Source of the DNA: Lachnospiraceae bacterium
GTDB taxonomy: Bacteria > Bacillota > Clostridia > Lachnospirales > Lachnospiraceae
Length of the DNA: 34,540 nucleotides
Direction of reading: 5' to 3'
Assembly: GCA_029099805.1 (NCBI GenBank)
Contig: JAQXOR010000159.1
Coordinates: 1-34,540 of the forward strand
Position numbers and translations under genes: made by a program. Positions within the stretch are counted from its first letter, which is position 1. The number at the start of each line of letters is the position of its first letter. Below are positions 1 through 9,980 of the stretch, piece after piece. The notes under the pieces were generated by a model, which did not search any database, was not told where the DNA came from, and saw only the letters and a program-made list of their open reading frames with translations.

Positions 1-253
1 CAAATTCTTCCTTTTTGTTTAACTGTACGCACATCATCATGCCATACGACATTCCCTCGGTACGTGCATCATGATTTCCGGTATCTTCCATATATCCCAT
101 GTCATCTCCGACAAGATGGAAAATCCTCTCATCTTCACTGCCGTAAAACATGGTCCGGAATGTTTCTTCCAGCCTTCTGTCAATCTCTTTCTGTGAAATT
201 CCACATTCTGCAAATACATTACGATAAGTTCCCGTACTTACTGCCCCTGCCAT
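1..253 (-). CDS. GH8 reducing-end xylose-releasing exo-oligoxylanase, 5' part (cut by window edge)
   Basis: The first 84 codons of a gene that runs off the left edge. The start ATG (251-253) sits behind an AAGGAGAG ribosome binding site. The translation matches the N-terminus of glycoside hydrolase family 8 Rex enzymes, which release xylose from the reducing end of xylo-oligosaccharides in the cytoplasm. The block GDDMGYMEDTGNHD followed by RTEGMSYGMMM is the family hallmark. The Glu at residue 66 in TEGMSYG corresponds to the general acid of the family; the general base would lie beyond the edge. It follows yfcE by 32 bases on the same strand and is probably the last visible gene of that operon. 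I am fairly sure of the family; substrate preference is inferred from it. Confidence 0.85.
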   Translation of the reverse strand, partial: MAGAVSTGTYRNVFAECGISQKEIDRRLEETFRTMFYGSEDERIFHLVGDDMGYMEDTGNHDARTEGMSYGMMMCVQLNKKEEF

Positions 254-285
254 AGTCTCTCTCCTTCTCTTATTCTATAAATATT

Positions 286-825
286 TTAATGAAGCTCATG
301 AAATTCCGCACCATTCTCCGTTAAGATAAGATATCCGTGTCCGGTATTCTCTTTCGGAATAGAAACAGACCCCGGATTCAGATACCGGTACGTATACTCC
401 CCTTTCGGTCCTGTTGCCCTGCAAAGTTCATCCGCCACTACATGAGTATGTCCATGAAGCAGGACATCGCCCTCCTTCAGGCAAGGTGGATTCTCCTTGT
501 TAAATTTGTGACCGTGCGTTGCGAAATACATGGTATCTCCGAAATAGAATACTGCATACTCCGCCATCACCGGAAATGAAAGAACCATCTGGTCAACCTC
601 AGCTTCACAGTTTCCGCGTACGCATAAAAGCTCATCTGCCACCTCATTTAACATAGCAATTACTTTCTTCGGAGCATAGTCCCGCGGCAACTCATTCCGT
701 GGACCATGATATAACAAATCTCCGAGTAAAACAAGCTTTTCAGCCTTTTCCGCACGGTATGCCTCCAGCATTTTCTCGCAGTAATATGCCGAACCGTGTA
801 TATCCGATGCTACCATCCATCTCAT
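286..825 (-). CDS. yfcE: YfcE/MJ0936-type metallophosphodiesterase
   Basis: A 179-residue calcineurin-like phosphoesterase, full length for the YfcE family. Metal-binding motifs appear in order: SDIHG near the N-terminus, GDLLYHGP around residue 36, RGNCE around residue 70, THGHKF, HGHTH and NPGS. These supply the Asp, Asn and His ligands of a dinuclear metal site. YfcE proteins hydrolyse phosphodiester model substrates; the physiological substrate is usually unknown and nothing here fixes it. The start follows a strong GGAGGAG site. It lies 16 bases after the 88-residue small gene and 32 bases before the GH8 gene, all on one strand, so co-transcription is likely. Confidence 0.88.
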   Translation of the reverse strand: MRWMVASDIHGSAYYCEKMLEAYRAEKAEKLVLLGDLLYHGPRNELPRDYAPKKVIAMLNEVADELLCVRGNCEAEVDQMVLSFPVMAEYAVFYFGDTMYFATHGHKFNKENPPCLKEGDVLLHGHTHVVADELCRATGPKGEYTYRYLNPGSVSIPKENTGHGYLILTENGAEFHELH

Positions 826-841
826 TTTCTTCTCCTCCGCA

Positions 842-1108
842 TTACTTCACAATTTCCTTTTTCACCCGCTGCATTACCGAAAAAAACTCCTTCGGTCTTT
901 CCTCCGTAAGCTCATAAAGCTCAGCAAGCAGTTTTTCAAATACTGCCTCTCTCTCTTCAGCCTCCGGTCTGTCGTGGAATACTGCCTCGTAAAATCCGTA
1001 AATATCGCTTTCCGGCATTTCATCATACATTGTTTCCAGATAATCCGTCACTACCGACGGTTCTTCCTTCATAAATTCCGTCATTTCGGTCCATTGATCC
1101 TTTGTCAT
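842..1108 (-). CDS. Small acidic protein of unknown function, translationally coupled to queA
   Basis: An 88-residue acidic protein, rich in Glu and predicted mostly helical, with no cysteines, signal peptide or membrane segment. I do not recognise a family. Its ATG overlaps the queA stop codon in an ATGA arrangement (1105-1108), and an AAAGGAGA ribosome binding site lies inside the end of queA, so it is very probably a real, coupled gene. It is followed after 16 bases by yfcE. No function is assigned. Confidence 0.7.
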   Translation of the reverse strand: MTKDQWTEMTEFMKEEPSVVTDYLETMYDEMPESDIYGFYEAVFHDRPEAEEREAVFEKLLAELYELTEERPKEFFSVMQRVKKEIVK

Positions 1109-2199
1109 ATTGTTCTCCTTTCAAGTTCTCCGAAATAGCAGGCATCTCCAAAGGAGAAAAATCTATAGCGCTCCTTTACTGCCTCCTCATAAACGCGCAA
1201 CACATTTTCTCTGCCTGCCAGTGCAGAAACCAGCATAAGAAGTGTCGATTCCGGCAGATGAAAATTTGTGATCAGACCATCCAGTACTTTAAAGCGGTAT
1301 CCCGGATAAATAAAAATATCCGTATCTCCGCTCCCGGCCTGTACCACACCGTTCTCATCCGCTGCCGATTCCACGGTACGACAGCTGGTGGTCCCCACGC
1401 AGATGATTCTTCCGCCTTCCCGCTTCGTCCGGTTTATTTTTTCTGCTTCTTCCGGAAGCACCTGATACGCCTCCGTATGCATATGATGCTCCAGGATATT
1501 CTCTTCCTTGACCGGCCGGAAGGTTCCGAGCCCCACATGAAGTGTTACGCTTGCGATTGTCACTCCCATTTCTTCAATCTCTTTCAAGAGTTCCGGAGTA
1601 AAATGCAGTCCGGCAGTCGGTGCTGCCGCAGAACCGTCATACTTGGCATACACGGTCTGGTACCTGGTTTTGTCCTGTAGCTTATGTGTAATATACGGCG
1701 GCAGCGGCATTTGCCCGAGAGAATCCAGGATTTCCTCAAAAATTCCCCGGTACGTAAACTGCACCAGCCGGTTTCCATCCGGTAATACATCGACTACCGT
1801 ACCGAGCAGTGCTCCGCCGCCAAAGGAAATTTTTGTTCCGGTCCTTGCCTTTTTCCCCGGCTTTACCAAAGTCTCCCATATATCATTCTCTCTCCGCTTT
1901 AACAAAAGCACCTCTATCTGTGCTCCTTCAGCCCCCGGCGCAAAGCCCGGCTTAATATCAGAATAGTCAATCAGACGTTCCCCGATGAGTCTTGCCGGAA
2001 TTACTTTGGTATTATTCAGTACCAGACAGTCTCCCGGTCTGAGATATTCCGTGATATCCCGGAAAATACGATGCTCAAACGCGCCGGTACGCTTGTCCAC
2101 TGCCAAAAGTCTCGAAGATGAACGATCGGGAAGCGGATCCTGGGCAATCAGCTCCTCCGGCAGTTCAAAATAATAATCACTTTTCCTTAAATGTTCCAT
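1105..2199 (-). CDS. queA: S-adenosylmethionine:tRNA ribosyltransferase-isomerase
   Basis: A 364-residue protein, typical QueA length. It transfers and isomerises the ribosyl part of S-adenosylmethionine onto 7-aminomethyl-7-deazaguanine in tRNA, giving epoxyqueuosine at wobble position 34 of GUN tRNAs. Family blocks seen: [20 protein letters not shown] at the N-terminus, [40 protein letters not shown] and [16 protein letters not shown]. The gene lies 32 bases downstream of the SpoIID-domain gene and overlaps the next small gene by four bases. No other queuosine genes (tgt, queC-G) are visible nearby, whereas tgt often follows queA in related genomes. Identification is secure. Confidence 0.97.
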   Translation of the reverse strand: MEHLRKSDYYFELPEELIAQDPLPDRSSSRLLAVDKRTGAFEHRIFRDITEYLRPGDCLVLNNTKVIPARLIGERLIDYSDIKPGFAPGAEGAQIEVLLLKRRENDIWETLVKPGKKARTGTKISFGGGALLGTVVDVLPDGNRLVQFTYRGIFEEILDSLGQMPLPPYITHKLQDKTRYQTVYAKYDGSAAAPTAGLHFTPELLKEIEEMGVTIASVTLHVGLGTFRPVKEENILEHHMHTEAYQVLPEEAEKINRTKREGGRIICVGTTSCRTVESAADENGVVQAGSGDTDIFIYPGYRFKVLDGLITNFHLPESTLLMLVSALAGRENVLRVYEEAVKERYRFFSFGDACYFGELERRTI

Positions 2200-2231
2200 T
2201 GTATCTATCCTGTCCTTTCCATCCGTATCCT

Positions 2232-3881
2232 TTACCTGACAGATATGCCGGTAAAGTAATACTCTAATATCTCTTTATAAGTGAAGCCCTGCTCTGCCAT
2301 TCCGTTTGCGCCCGACTGGCTCATGCCCACACCGTGTCCGTGCCCCATACCGGCAAACAGGTACTCCCCCTCTCCCGGGGCATACCGCGGAAAATTCGTC
2401 AGATTGTCCGCACTCAGCACAATATACTGCTCTGTCAGACCGTCCGCACTTTGAATCCTTCCGTCCCCGCTCATGATATAGCAGTCGTGAATAGTTGTTT
2501 CTTTTGCTCCGGATATTCCCTGTACCGTTACCCGGTCCGGTATCATATCCGGGCTTATCACCTTAAATTTTGTACTGGCGAGCTCCAGTACATTTCGCAG
2601 AGCCTCTGTCCTCAGTCCGGCTCCGGCCAGGCTTCCGATTATCCTCATACTGTAAACTCTTCCCGATGAGGTGGTAATTTCCTGCATAACCTTTTTGATT
2701 GTACCGACATTTTCCCCTGCTGATAACAGAATCCGTTCCAGCTCTTTCCTGCTAAGCGTCACACTCCAGGGAAGCTGTGACGGATTTTTCTCATAGATAT
2801 CGGGCACTCCCTGCAAATACGGAACAGAAATCCCCCAGACATCTTCTATATTCTCCGTATGTCCGCCGCTTGCCGCAAAATAATACCCTGCCACGGTACG
2901 ATTCTCATAACACAGCGTCTGTCCTCTGGTTGCATTCACTGCGGCATTGCTTCTCTCATGCTCATACGTAATTCCGCCATACACCTGGCTTTGCACGGTA
3001 TCGGACATCCGAAACCCTCTTTTGATGTCTGTTTCCGCATGATAACCGGCCTTCACCAATGCATAGCTTCGCGCACAGACAGCCTGTGCTTTCAGTGCCT
3101 CCATATGCCAGCCGGCCGGCATTTCACATGGGACAACGCCATACAAATATTCCTCTAACGGCACTACGTTAACAGCCGTTACGGTTGATGCTCCTCCATA
3201 CCTGCCGATTTCGATTCTTCCCCGATAACTGCGGCTCCCAAGATTTACCGCCGGAATACCGTCCTTGTCCTTCTTTATTGCAGCAAACTGCGGATACTTC
3301 CCCTGTGCCCCGTCGGCAAACAAAATACGCTCATCTGCCTCAAGTCGCAACAAATAGGCACTTTTCTCCGCGCCTCCCGTCAGTGTTACCCCACATTGCT
3401 TTGCCGTTGCCTCACATAAATCCCTTGCATACTTCTCAGATATTCCGTTTTCCGTTACCGGAAGATAGATTCCTGCTGTTCCGGAAAACAGCATAACCGC
3501 ATATGCTTTTGCTCCGGCTCCGGTTAGCTTTGCTGCCAGTTCTTCCGCCCGCTTAAGGGAAAAGGTCTCTGACACCGAAAAAAACGAGCCCTTCTCCGCT
3601 GTCACCCGTATCCCGTTTTCGGAAAAAAGTATCGTTTCACGGACAAATTCCCGTCCGTCACAATATCCCAGTTCCAGTTCGGAATTCTCTATCACAATTG
3701 ATTGTTTTCCGGAAAAAAAGCTTTTCAAGCCTACTCTAATCTCATCAGAAGTACTGCTCCCCGCTTCCGGATACCCCGGACCGTCCGACATTCCGAAAAA
3801 CAGAAACAGTGCAGCCAGAAACAAAGCTCCATGCAATATGTTTCGCCTTATCGTCCGGATTGCATCTGTTACCTTCTCCAT
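2232..3881 (-). CDS. SpoIID/LytB-domain protein, membrane-anchored
   Basis: A SpoIID/LytB-domain protein of about 549 residues, considerably longer than sporulation protein SpoIID (about 340). SpoIID is a lytic transglycosylase acting on peptidoglycan during engulfment; LytB proteins are amidase enhancers. A membrane anchor ([14 protein letters not shown]) lies near the N-terminus, followed by about 200 residues of unassigned, possibly SPOR-like sequence. The SpoIID domain then carries [15 protein letters not shown], whose last Glu matches the catalytic Glu of SpoIID, then [10 protein letters not shown], and ends with [17 protein letters not shown]. An upstream in-frame ATG at 3896 lacks a good ribosome binding site; the ATG at 3881 follows GGGTGGTG at five bases, so I chose it. 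It heads the queA operon. Whether it acts in sporulation or vegetative wall growth is open. Confidence 0.88.
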   Translation of the reverse strand: MEKVTDAIRTIRRNILHGALFLAALFLFFGMSDGPGYPEAGSSTSDEIRVGLKSFFSGKQSIVIENSELELGYCDGREFVRETILFSENGIRVTAEKGSFFSVSETFSLKRAEELAAKLTGAGAKAYAVMLFSGTAGIYLPVTENGISEKYARDLCEATAKQCGVTLTGGAEKSAYLLRLEADERILFADGAQGKYPQFAAIKKDKDGIPAVNLGSRSYRGRIEIGRYGGASTVTAVNVVPLEEYLYGVVPCEMPAGWHMEALKAQAVCARSYALVKAGYHAETDIKRGFRMSDTVQSQVYGGITYEHERSNAAVNATRGQTLCYENRTVAGYYFAASGGHTENIEDVWGISVPYLQGVPDIYEKNPSQLPWSVTLSRKELERILLSAGENVGTIKKVMQEITTSSGRVYSMRIIGSLAGAGLRTEALRNVLELASTKFKVISPDMIPDRVTVQGISGAKETTIHDCYIMSGDGRIQSADGLTEQYIVLSADNLTNFPRYAPGEGEYLFAGMGHGHGVGMSQSGANGMAEQGFTYKEILEYYFTGISVR

Positions 3882-3919
3882 CTTAACACCACCCATTTCT
3901 TTTGCCCATTTTCTCTTTC

Positions 3920-3948
3920 AGTGTATCATATTACGCCGTCAGCTTCAA
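3920..3948 (-). promoter_or_regulatory. Sigma-A promoter of the SpoIID-domain/queA operon
   Basis: On the minus strand TTGAAG (3943-3948) is followed after exactly 17 bases by TACACT (3920-3925), with a TG one base before the -10, an extended -10 element. Its position about 30 bases before the chosen start codon fits. A vegetative-type promoter argues against purely sporulation-specific expression of this operon. Confidence 0.65.
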
Positions 3949-3980
3949 TCCTGCATTTCATTTTTTTATAACCGCATAAC

Positions 3981-4007
3981 CGCAGAGAGGCGTAAAAGCC
4001 TCTCCGC
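3981..4007 (-). terminator. Hairpin downstream of the LysM gene, possible weak terminator
   Basis: A stem GAGAGGC (3985-3991) pairs with GCCTCTC (3998-4004) around a six-base loop, extendable by two pairs across a mismatch. It follows the LysM gene on the minus strand, but no U-rich tract comes directly after it, so intrinsic termination would be weak. Confidence 0.35.
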
Positions 4008-4035
4008 CCACTGAAATACTGCCTTTACAGCCGCA

Positions 4036-4404
4036 TTAATCTTCATCCTCTTCTGTCTCCCGTTCTTTCCGCACCGGTATCTGAAGCTTGGAGCCTGCCT
4101 GTAACATAATCCCGTTGAGATTATTGTACTTTAGCAAATCTTCCAATTCGATTCCGAAACGATTTAACACATCAAGCATTGTCTCGTTCTCCTTAATAAT
4201 ATAGGACATCAGATAGAACGGATTACAATTCGGACATTTCGGAATGCAAATCTGCTCTCCGATCTGTAAATTATAGATGTCAATATAAGGATTAGCCCGA
4301 AGGATTCTGGCTAACGGCACGCGGAACCGCCCGCTTATCGAATACAGTGTATCCCCTTTTTTTATCGTATAAATTATGCCGTTACAGGTATCAAAGGTTG
4401 CCAT
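4036..4404 (-). CDS. Protein with two LysM domains
   Basis: A 122-residue protein made almost entirely of two LysM peptidoglycan-binding domains: the first around residues 11-55 (YTIKKGDTLYSIS to QICIP), the second around 67-111 (YIIKENETMLDVLNRFG to LQIPV). A Cys-containing linker (PKCPNCNPF) joins them, and the tail is acidic. No signal peptide is visible. Small cytosolic LysM proteins of this kind are common in spore-forming Clostridia and often relate to spore coat or cortex; that role here is inference, supported by a sigma-K-like promoter match just upstream. The ATG follows CGGGAGAG. It is divergent from the activase gene. Confidence 0.85.
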   Translation of the reverse strand: MATFDTCNGIIYTIKKGDTLYSISGRFRVPLARILRANPYIDIYNLQIGEQICIPKCPNCNPFYLMSYIIKENETMLDVLNRFGIELEDLLKYNNLNGIMLQAGSKLQIPVRKERETEEDED

Positions 4405-4433
4405 GTTACTCTCCCGAATCTCTTTTTCACCTA

Positions 4434-4460
4434 TAAAATATGCTGCTTTGTTCCCGCCGT
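4434..4460 (-). promoter_or_regulatory. Sigma-K-like promoter upstream of the LysM gene
   Basis: On the minus strand AC (4459-4460), 16 bases, then CATATTTTA (4434-4442) matches the known mother-cell sigma-K pattern AC-N16-CATAnnnTA, 29 bases before the LysM start. The consensus is short, so chance occurrence is possible. Confidence 0.4.
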
Positions 4461-4504
4461 GCGAAAGATTATTCTTTTTTAAGAAATTCCTTTGATATTT
4501 TTCC

Positions 4505-4533
4505 TTGCAACCTGCCGAATGGTGTCGTATAAT
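4505..4533 (+). promoter_or_regulatory. Sigma-A promoter of the activase gene
   Basis: TTGCAA (4505-4510), 17 bases, then a perfect TATAAT (4528-4533). The transcript would have an untranslated leader of about 90 bases before the ATG at 4628, which is preceded by an AAAGGGAG ribosome binding site. Confidence 0.75.
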
Positions 4534-4627
4534 AAATAAGTATGTTTCATATCAAAGAGAACCTACATACAACAGCGTGTCCCCCCGGACCCGTGTTTCA
4601 ATGATATAGCAGAAAGGGAGTTTCATT

Positions 4628-7600
4628 ATGGCTGAGAAAAAGAATTTTTATTCTCTCGGAATCGATATCGGTTCCACCACTGTAAAGATTGCAATTTTAG
4701 ACCCGTCCGGTCTGGTTGTTTTTTCTGACTACACAAGACACTATGCAGATATTCAGGGCACCCTTGCAAGCCTGCTGGAGAAAGCAAAGGACGCACTTGG
4801 CGAGCTTGTCCTCCACCCGGTCATTACCGGTTCCGGCGGATTGACTATCGCAAAGCACCTTGAAGTTCCGTTTGTACAGGAGGTTGTAGCTGTTGCCACC
4901 TCACTCGGAGATTATGCTCCCCAGACCGATGTTGCCATTGAGCTTGGCGGTGAAGACGCAAAAATTATATATTTTACCGGCGGCGTAGAACAACGTATGA
5001 ACGGTATCTGTGCAGGCGGTACCGGCTCTTTCATCGACCAGATGGCTTCTCTGTTAAAAACCGATGCCTCCGGTCTGAACGAGTATGCCAAAGAGTATCA
5101 GGCGCTGTATCCGATTGCGGCACGTTGCGGTGTATTCGCCAAATCCGATATTCAGCCGCTGATTAACGAAGGTGCTACAAAGCAGGACCTTGCCGCTTCT
5201 ATCTTTCAGGCTGTGGTAAATCAGACCATCAGCGGTCTTGCCTGTGGTAAACCAATCCGCGGTAACGTGGCATTCCTTGGCGGTCCGCTTCACTTTCTCA
5301 CAGAGCTGAAGGCCGCTTTTATCCGTACCTTGAACCTGACCCCGGCACAGGTAATTGCTCCGGAGCATTCCCACCTGTTTGCTGCCATCGGCTCCGCCAT
5401 GAATGCAAAGGAAGAAGCTTCTGTTTCCCTGTCCGAGATGATTTCCCGTCTGCGCACGGGTATCAAAATGGAGTTTGAGGTCTCCCGTATGGAGCCTCTG
5501 TTTTCCGACGAAGCAAGCTATCAGCAGTTCCTTACCCGGCACAATGCACATGCAGTAAAGAAAGCAGAGCTTTCCTCCTATCGCGGAAAATGCTTTCTCG
5601 GTATCGATGCCGGTTCCACAACGACCAAAGCGGCAGTTGTAGGAGAAGACGGTACCCTTTTATACTCCTTCTACAGCAACAATAACGGAAGTCCTTTAAA
5701 AACCACCATCAAAGCGGTGAAGGAGATTTACTCCCTGCTTCCGGAGGGCGCCGAAATTGTACGCTCCTGCTCTACCGGTTACGGAGAAGCATTGATTAAG
5801 GCTGCTCTTATGTTAGACGAAGGTGAAGTTGAAACCGTCGCCCATTACCATGCGGCAGCATTTTTTGCTCCGGATGTTGACTGTATTCTTGACATTGGCG
5901 GTCAGGACATGAAATGTATCAAGATTAAGAACTCTTCCGTCGACCGCGTCCAGTTAAACGAAGCCTGCTCCTCCGGCTGCGGTTCCTTTATCGAAACCTT
6001 TGCCAAATCCTTAAACTACGAGGTGGCCGACTTCGCTAAAATCGCATTGTTTGCGGAAAATCCGATTGATCTCGGTACCCGTTGTACCGTTTTCATGAAT
6101 TCAAAGGTAAAACAGGCGCAGAAGGAAGGCGCTACCGTTGCGGACATTTCCGCAGGTCTTGCGTATTCCGTCATTAAAAACGCACTCTACAAAGTAATCA
6201 AAATATCTGACCCGAAGGATTTAGGTAAAAAGGTTGTTGTACAGGGCGGTACCTTCTACAACAATGCCGTTCTTCGAAGCTTTGAGAAAATCTCCGGCTG
6301 TGAAGCAATTCGCCCGGATATCGCAGGTATTATGGGTGCTTTCGGAGCAGCGCTCTTAGCAAGAGAACATTACACCGGTCAGGAAACAACATTACTTTCC
6401 GCCGAAGCACTGAACGAATTGAAATTCGAAACCACCATGTCCCGTTGCAAAGGCTGCACGAACAGCTGTCTGCTCACCATTAACCGTTTCTCCGGAGACC
6501 GCCGTTTTATTTCCGGTAACCGTTGCGAAAAGGGCCTCGGAAAAGAAAAGAGCAATGCAGACATTCCGAATCTGTTTGCGTACAAGTTAAAGCGTTATTT
6601 TGACTATGCACCGCTTACGGAAAGTCAGGCAAAGCGTGGTACTGTCGGTATTCCGCGTGTCCTGAATCAGTACGAGAACTATCCGTTCTGGCACACCTTT
6701 TTTACAGAGCTCGGCTACCGTGTCGTCCTGTCTCCGCTTTCCAGCCGTAAGATTTACGAGATGGGCATCGAATCCATCCCGAGTGAATCCGAATGTTATC
6801 CTGCAAAGCTCGCTCACGGTCATATTTCCTGGCTGATTAAGGAAGGCTGCAAATTTATTTTCTATCCGTGTATTCCTTACGAGCGGAAAGAGTTTCCGGA
6901 TGCCGGAAACCACTATAACTGCCCGATTGTCACCTCTTACGGTGAAAACATAAAGAATAACGTAGAAGAGCTCCGCAGTGAGCATATCGATTTTGCAAAT
7001 CCGTTCCTTTCTCTTGAAACAAAGGAAATCGCCACCAAACGTCTGGTGCAGATTATGGCAGAGCGCGGCATTCCTGCCGATGAAGTTACCGTTGCCGCCT
7101 CCAAGGCATGGGACGAGCTTGCTACCGCAAGACAGGATATGCAGCGTGCCGGTGAGCAGGCTTTGGACTACATAGAGAAAAACGGTATTCTCGGTATTGT
7201 TCTTGCAGGCAGACCATACCATATCGACCCCGAAATCAACCACGGTATTCCGGAGCTGATTACCTCCTACAACGTTGCGGTACTGACCGAAGACTCTGTG
7301 TCCCACCTCGGAAAGGTTGACCGTCCGACCCTGGTTGTAGACCAGTGGATGTACCACTCAAGACTTTACGCTGCCGCATCCTTTGTACGTACCCGTAATG
7401 ATTTGGAACTGATTCAGCTGAATTCCTTCGGATGCGGACTGGATGCCGTTACGACCGACCAGGTAAGCGACATATTAACCGCCTCCGGGAAAATATACAC
7501 CGTACTGAAGATTGACGAGGTCAATAACCTCGGTGCTGCCCGTATCCGTATCCGTTCCCTTCTTTCTGCCGTCGCTGACCGTAGACGCAAGGGAATCGTA

Positions 7601-8860
7601 CCTCATGAGGCAGATGCTGCACACCACCGCGTTATCTTTACAAAGGAAATGCGTGAAAACTATACGCTCCTTGCACCGCAGATGTCCCCGATTCATTTCA
7701 GAATCCTTGAGCCGGCTCTTCGTGCACAGGGCTACAATATTGTTGTACTGGGAAATGATGGCAGAAAGGCCGTTGATGTCGGTCTGAAGTATGTAAATAA
7801 CGATGCCTGCTATCCTTCTCTTATGGTGGTCGGACAGATTATGGAAGCCCTGCTCTCCGGCAAATACGACACAAACAAGGTTGCCATTATGATTACGCAG
7901 ACCGGTGGCGGCTGCCGTGCTACCAACTACATCGGGTTTATCCGTCGTGCATTGCAGAAGGCCGGCATGGAACATATCCCTGTGGTCTCTATCAGCACCT
8001 CCGGAATCGAGAAAAATCCGGGCTTAACCTACACACCTAAGATGTTAGTCGGAGTCCTGCAATCCATCGTCTACGGAGATGTCCTGATGCGCGTATTGTA
8101 CCGTATGCGTCCTTATGAGCTTGAAAAGGGCTCTGCTAACGCTTTGTATGAAAAATGGAATACGATATGCTGTAATGCCGTAGCAAATCCAAAGATGTCC
8201 GAATTTAAGAAAAATGTCCGCGGAATCATTCATGAGTTCGACAACCTTCCGATTAACGAGACATTAAAAAAACCGCGCGTCGGCGTCGTCGGAGAAATCC
8301 TGGTTAAGTTCCTTCCCGCGGCAAACAATTATCTTGTAGAGCTGTTAGAGGCAGAGGGTGCGGAAGCTGTAGTTCCGGATTTACTGGACTTCTTCCACTA
8401 CTCCTTGTATGATGCAAACTTTAAGGCGGATTACCTCGGAAAATCCAAAAAGAGCAAGCATATCAACAACATCATTTATTCATTTTTGGAGCGTTTCCGC
8501 GGCACTGCAAGAAAGGAACTGGAGGCAAGTAAACATTTCGATGCTCCGGCACGCATCGACACTCTCGCACATTATGCAGAGGATATCGTATCCACCGGTA
8601 ACCAGACCGGTGAAGGCTGGTTCTTAACTGCAGAGATGATAGAGCTTATTCATACCGGTGTCCCGAATATCGTCTGCACCCAGCCGTTTGCCTGCCTGCC
8701 GAATCATGTCGTAGGCAAGGGCGTAATTAAGGAGCTTCGCCGCCGTCATCCGGAAAGTAATATCGTAGCCGTAGACTACGACCCGGGTGCATCGGAGGTC
8801 AATCAGCTCAATCGTATCAAGCTGATGCTTGCGACCGCGGTAAAGCAAATAACAAAATAA
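4628..8860 (+). CDS. Fused acyl-CoA dehydratase activase (BadF/BadG/HgdC type, two modules) with DUF2229 and dehydratase-like C-terminus
   Basis: A 1410-residue protein. Single-module activases such as HgdC (about 260 residues) are ATP-driven [4Fe-4S] reductases that pass electrons to 2-hydroxyacyl-CoA dehydratases or benzoyl-CoA reductase. Here two ATPase modules are fused: module 1 has [10 protein letters not shown] at residue 11, GGEDAK, a cluster Cys in ICAGGTGSF (128) and RCGVF (167); module 2 has [10 protein letters not shown] at 325, [19 protein letters not shown] (447, 451) and RCTVF. A Cys-rich segment (RCKGCTNSC, near 608) leads into a DUF2229-like region ([22 protein letters not shown]) and a dehydratase-like C-terminus with NNDACYPS and GGGCRATNY. 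In HgdC one cluster bridges two subunits, so the fusion may form it within one chain. No dehydratase subunits lie next to it, and the substrate is unknown. Confidence 0.88.
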   Translation: MAEKKNFYSLGIDIGSTTVKIAILDPSGLVVFSDYTRHYADIQGTLASLLEKAKDALGELVLHPVITGSGGLTIAKHLEVPFVQEVVAVATSLGDYAPQTDVAIELGGEDAKIIYFTGGVEQRMNGICAGGTGSFIDQMASLLKTDASGLNEYAKEYQALYPIAARCGVFAKSDIQPLINEGATKQDLAASIFQAVVNQTISGLACGKPIRGNVAFLGGPLHFLTELKAAFIRTLNLTPAQVIAPEHSHLFAAIGSAMNAKEEASVSLSEMISRLRTGIKMEFEVSRMEPLFSDEASYQQFLTRHNAHAVKKAELSSYRGKCFLGIDAGSTTTKAAVVGEDGTLLYSFYSNNNGSPLKTTIKAVKEIYSLLPEGAEIVRSCSTGYGEALIKAALMLDEGEVETVAHYHAAAFFAPDVDCILDIGGQDMKCIKIKNSSVDRVQLNEACSSGCGSFIETFAKSLNYEVADFAKIALFAENPIDLGTRCTVFMNSKVKQAQKEGATVADISAGLAYSVIKNALYKVIKISDPKDLGKKVVVQGGTFYNNAVLRSFEKISGCEAIRPDIAGIMGAFGAALLAREHYTGQETTLLSAEALNELKFETTMSRCKGCTNSCLLTINRFSGDRRFISGNRCEKGLGKEKSNADIPNLFAYKLKRYFDYAPLTESQAKRGTVGIPRVLNQYENYPFWHTFFTELGYRVVLSPLSSRKIYEMGIESIPSESECYPAKLAHGHISWLIKEGCKFIFYPCIPYERKEFPDAGNHYNCPIVTSYGENIKNNVEELRSEHIDFANPFLSLETKEIATKRLVQIMAERGIPADEVTVAASKAWDELATARQDMQRAGEQALDYIEKNGILGIVLAGRPYHIDPEINHGIPELITSYNVAVLTEDSVSHLGKVDRPTLVVDQWMYHSRLYAAASFVRTRNDLELIQLNSFGCGLDAVTTDQVSDILTASGKIYTVLKIDEVNNLGAARIRIRSLLSAVADRRRKGIVPHEADAAHHRVIFTKEMRENYTLLAPQMSPIHFRILEPALRAQGYNIVVLGNDGRKAVDVGLKYVNNDACYPSLMVVGQIMEALLSGKYDTNKVAIMITQTGGGCRATNYIGFIRRALQKAGMEHIPVVSISTSGIEKNPGLTYTPKMLVGVLQSIVYGDVLMRVLYRMRPYELEKGSANALYEKWNTICCNAVANPKMSEFKKNVRGIIHEFDNLPINETLKKPRVGVVGEILVKFLPAANNYLVELLEAEGAEAVVPDLLDFFHYSLYDANFKADYLGKSKKSKHINNIIYSFLERFRGTARKELEASKHFDAPARIDTLAHYAEDIVSTGNQTGEGWFLTAEMIELIHTGVPNIVCTQPFACLPNHVVGKGVIKELRRRHPESNIVAVDYDPGASEVNQLNRIKLMLATAVKQITK

Positions 8861-8882
8861 ATCTGACTGGGGTATTACAAAA

Positions 8883-9941
8883 ATGATTTCATTTGAAAGT
8901 GATTATATTGCAGGAGCGCATCCCGAAATATTAAAGCGGCTCTGCGAAACAAATCTTGAGAGTCTGTCCGGATATGGAGCTGATAAGTACTGTGAAAGCG
9001 CCAAAAACAAAATTCGGAAAGCAATCGGTATGGAAAATGCTGATATTGAGTTTCTTGTCGGAGGAACGCAGACGAATGCCGTAATCATTTCCACGATGCT
9101 TTCAGATTATGAGGGTGTTGTTGCTGCCAAAACCGGACACGTAAACGTTCACGAAGCCGGCGCAATTGAATATACCGGACATAAAGTGCTGGAGATTTCG
9201 CAAAGCAACGGTAAAATCGTTCCTGATGTATTAAGCAAATATCTGGCTGATTTTTATGCTGACGGCAATCACGAGCATATGCCGTTCCCGGGAATGGTAT
9301 ATATCTCCCACCCTACGGAATATGGCACTATTTACTTAAAGAATGAACTCGAACAGATTTCTGAGATTTGTCATCAGTATAACATCCCTCTCTTTTTAGA
9401 TGGAGCCCGTCTGGGATACGGACTGATGAGTAAGGCTTCCGACGTAACTCTTTCCGATATTGCACGCTTATGTGACGTGTTTTACATCGGCGGTACAAAA
9501 GTCGGTGCACTGTGCGGAGAGGCTGTTGTCTTCACACATGTAAACAAACCAAAGCACTTTTTAACATCAGTAAAAAAGCGCGGAGCACTTTTGGCAAAGA
9601 GCCGGCTTTTAGGGATACAGTTCGATACCTTATTTACCAATGGCTTATACTTTTCCATTGGTAAACATGCAATTGATATGGCAGAACGAATGAAGAATAT
9701 GTTCATCGCACATAATCTTCCGTTTTTCATAGACTCTCCTACCAACCAGCAATTTGTTATCTTAGAAAATAGCAAGATGGAGCAGATGAAGAAGAAAATT
9801 GCTTTTAGTTTCTGGGAAAAATACGACGATACACATACCGTTGTCAGATTTGCAACAAGCTGGTCAACAACGGAAAACGATTTGCTTGCACTGGAAGAAC
9901 TGTTAATTCACTACTATGGACTCTGCTGTAAACCGGCGTAG
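8883..9941 (+). CDS. ltaE: Low-specificity threonine aldolase-like PLP enzyme
   Basis: A 352-residue fold-type I PLP enzyme of the beta-eliminating lyase/threonine aldolase family, which cleaves L-threonine or L-allo-threonine to glycine and acetaldehyde. Seen: SFESDYIAGAHPEIL at the start, GGTQTNA near residue 60 (phosphate and ring contacts), FLDGARLGYG with the ring-binding Asp at 173, and YIGGTKVGAL with the Schiff-base Lys at 206. The N-terminus matches the clostridial branch. It starts 22 bases after the activase stop with only a modest ribosome binding site (TGGGG), so co-transcription from the activase promoter is likely. Substrate specificity cannot be read from the sequence, and the gene symbol is by family resemblance. 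Confidence 0.82.
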   Translation: MISFESDYIAGAHPEILKRLCETNLESLSGYGADKYCESAKNKIRKAIGMENADIEFLVGGTQTNAVIISTMLSDYEGVVAAKTGHVNVHEAGAIEYTGHKVLEISQSNGKIVPDVLSKYLADFYADGNHEHMPFPGMVYISHPTEYGTIYLKNELEQISEICHQYNIPLFLDGARLGYGLMSKASDVTLSDIARLCDVFYIGGTKVGALCGEAVVFTHVNKPKHFLTSVKKRGALLAKSRLLGIQFDTLFTNGLYFSIGKHAIDMAERMKNMFIAHNLPFFIDSPTNQQFVILENSKMEQMKKKIAFSFWEKYDDTHTVVRFATSWSTTENDLLALEELLIHYYGLCCKPA

Positions 9942-9979
9942 ACTGTGACCAAGCAAGGTCCTGCCTACGCTGTTTTATT
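9935..9979 (+). terminator. Probable terminator after the threonine aldolase-like gene
   Basis: GCGTAG (9936-9941, overlapping the stop codon) pairs with CTACGC (9965-9970), with an inner GACC/GGTC pair (9947-9950, 9957-9960), followed by TGTTTTATT. It lies between convergent genes; only the plus strand has a T tract. Confidence 0.5.
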
Positions 9980-9980
9980 C

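Noticed and set aside
6587-7357. 256-codon minus-strand ORF inside the activase gene
   Set aside because: It is the shadow of a strongly coding plus-strand gene, has no ribosome binding site and resembles no family.
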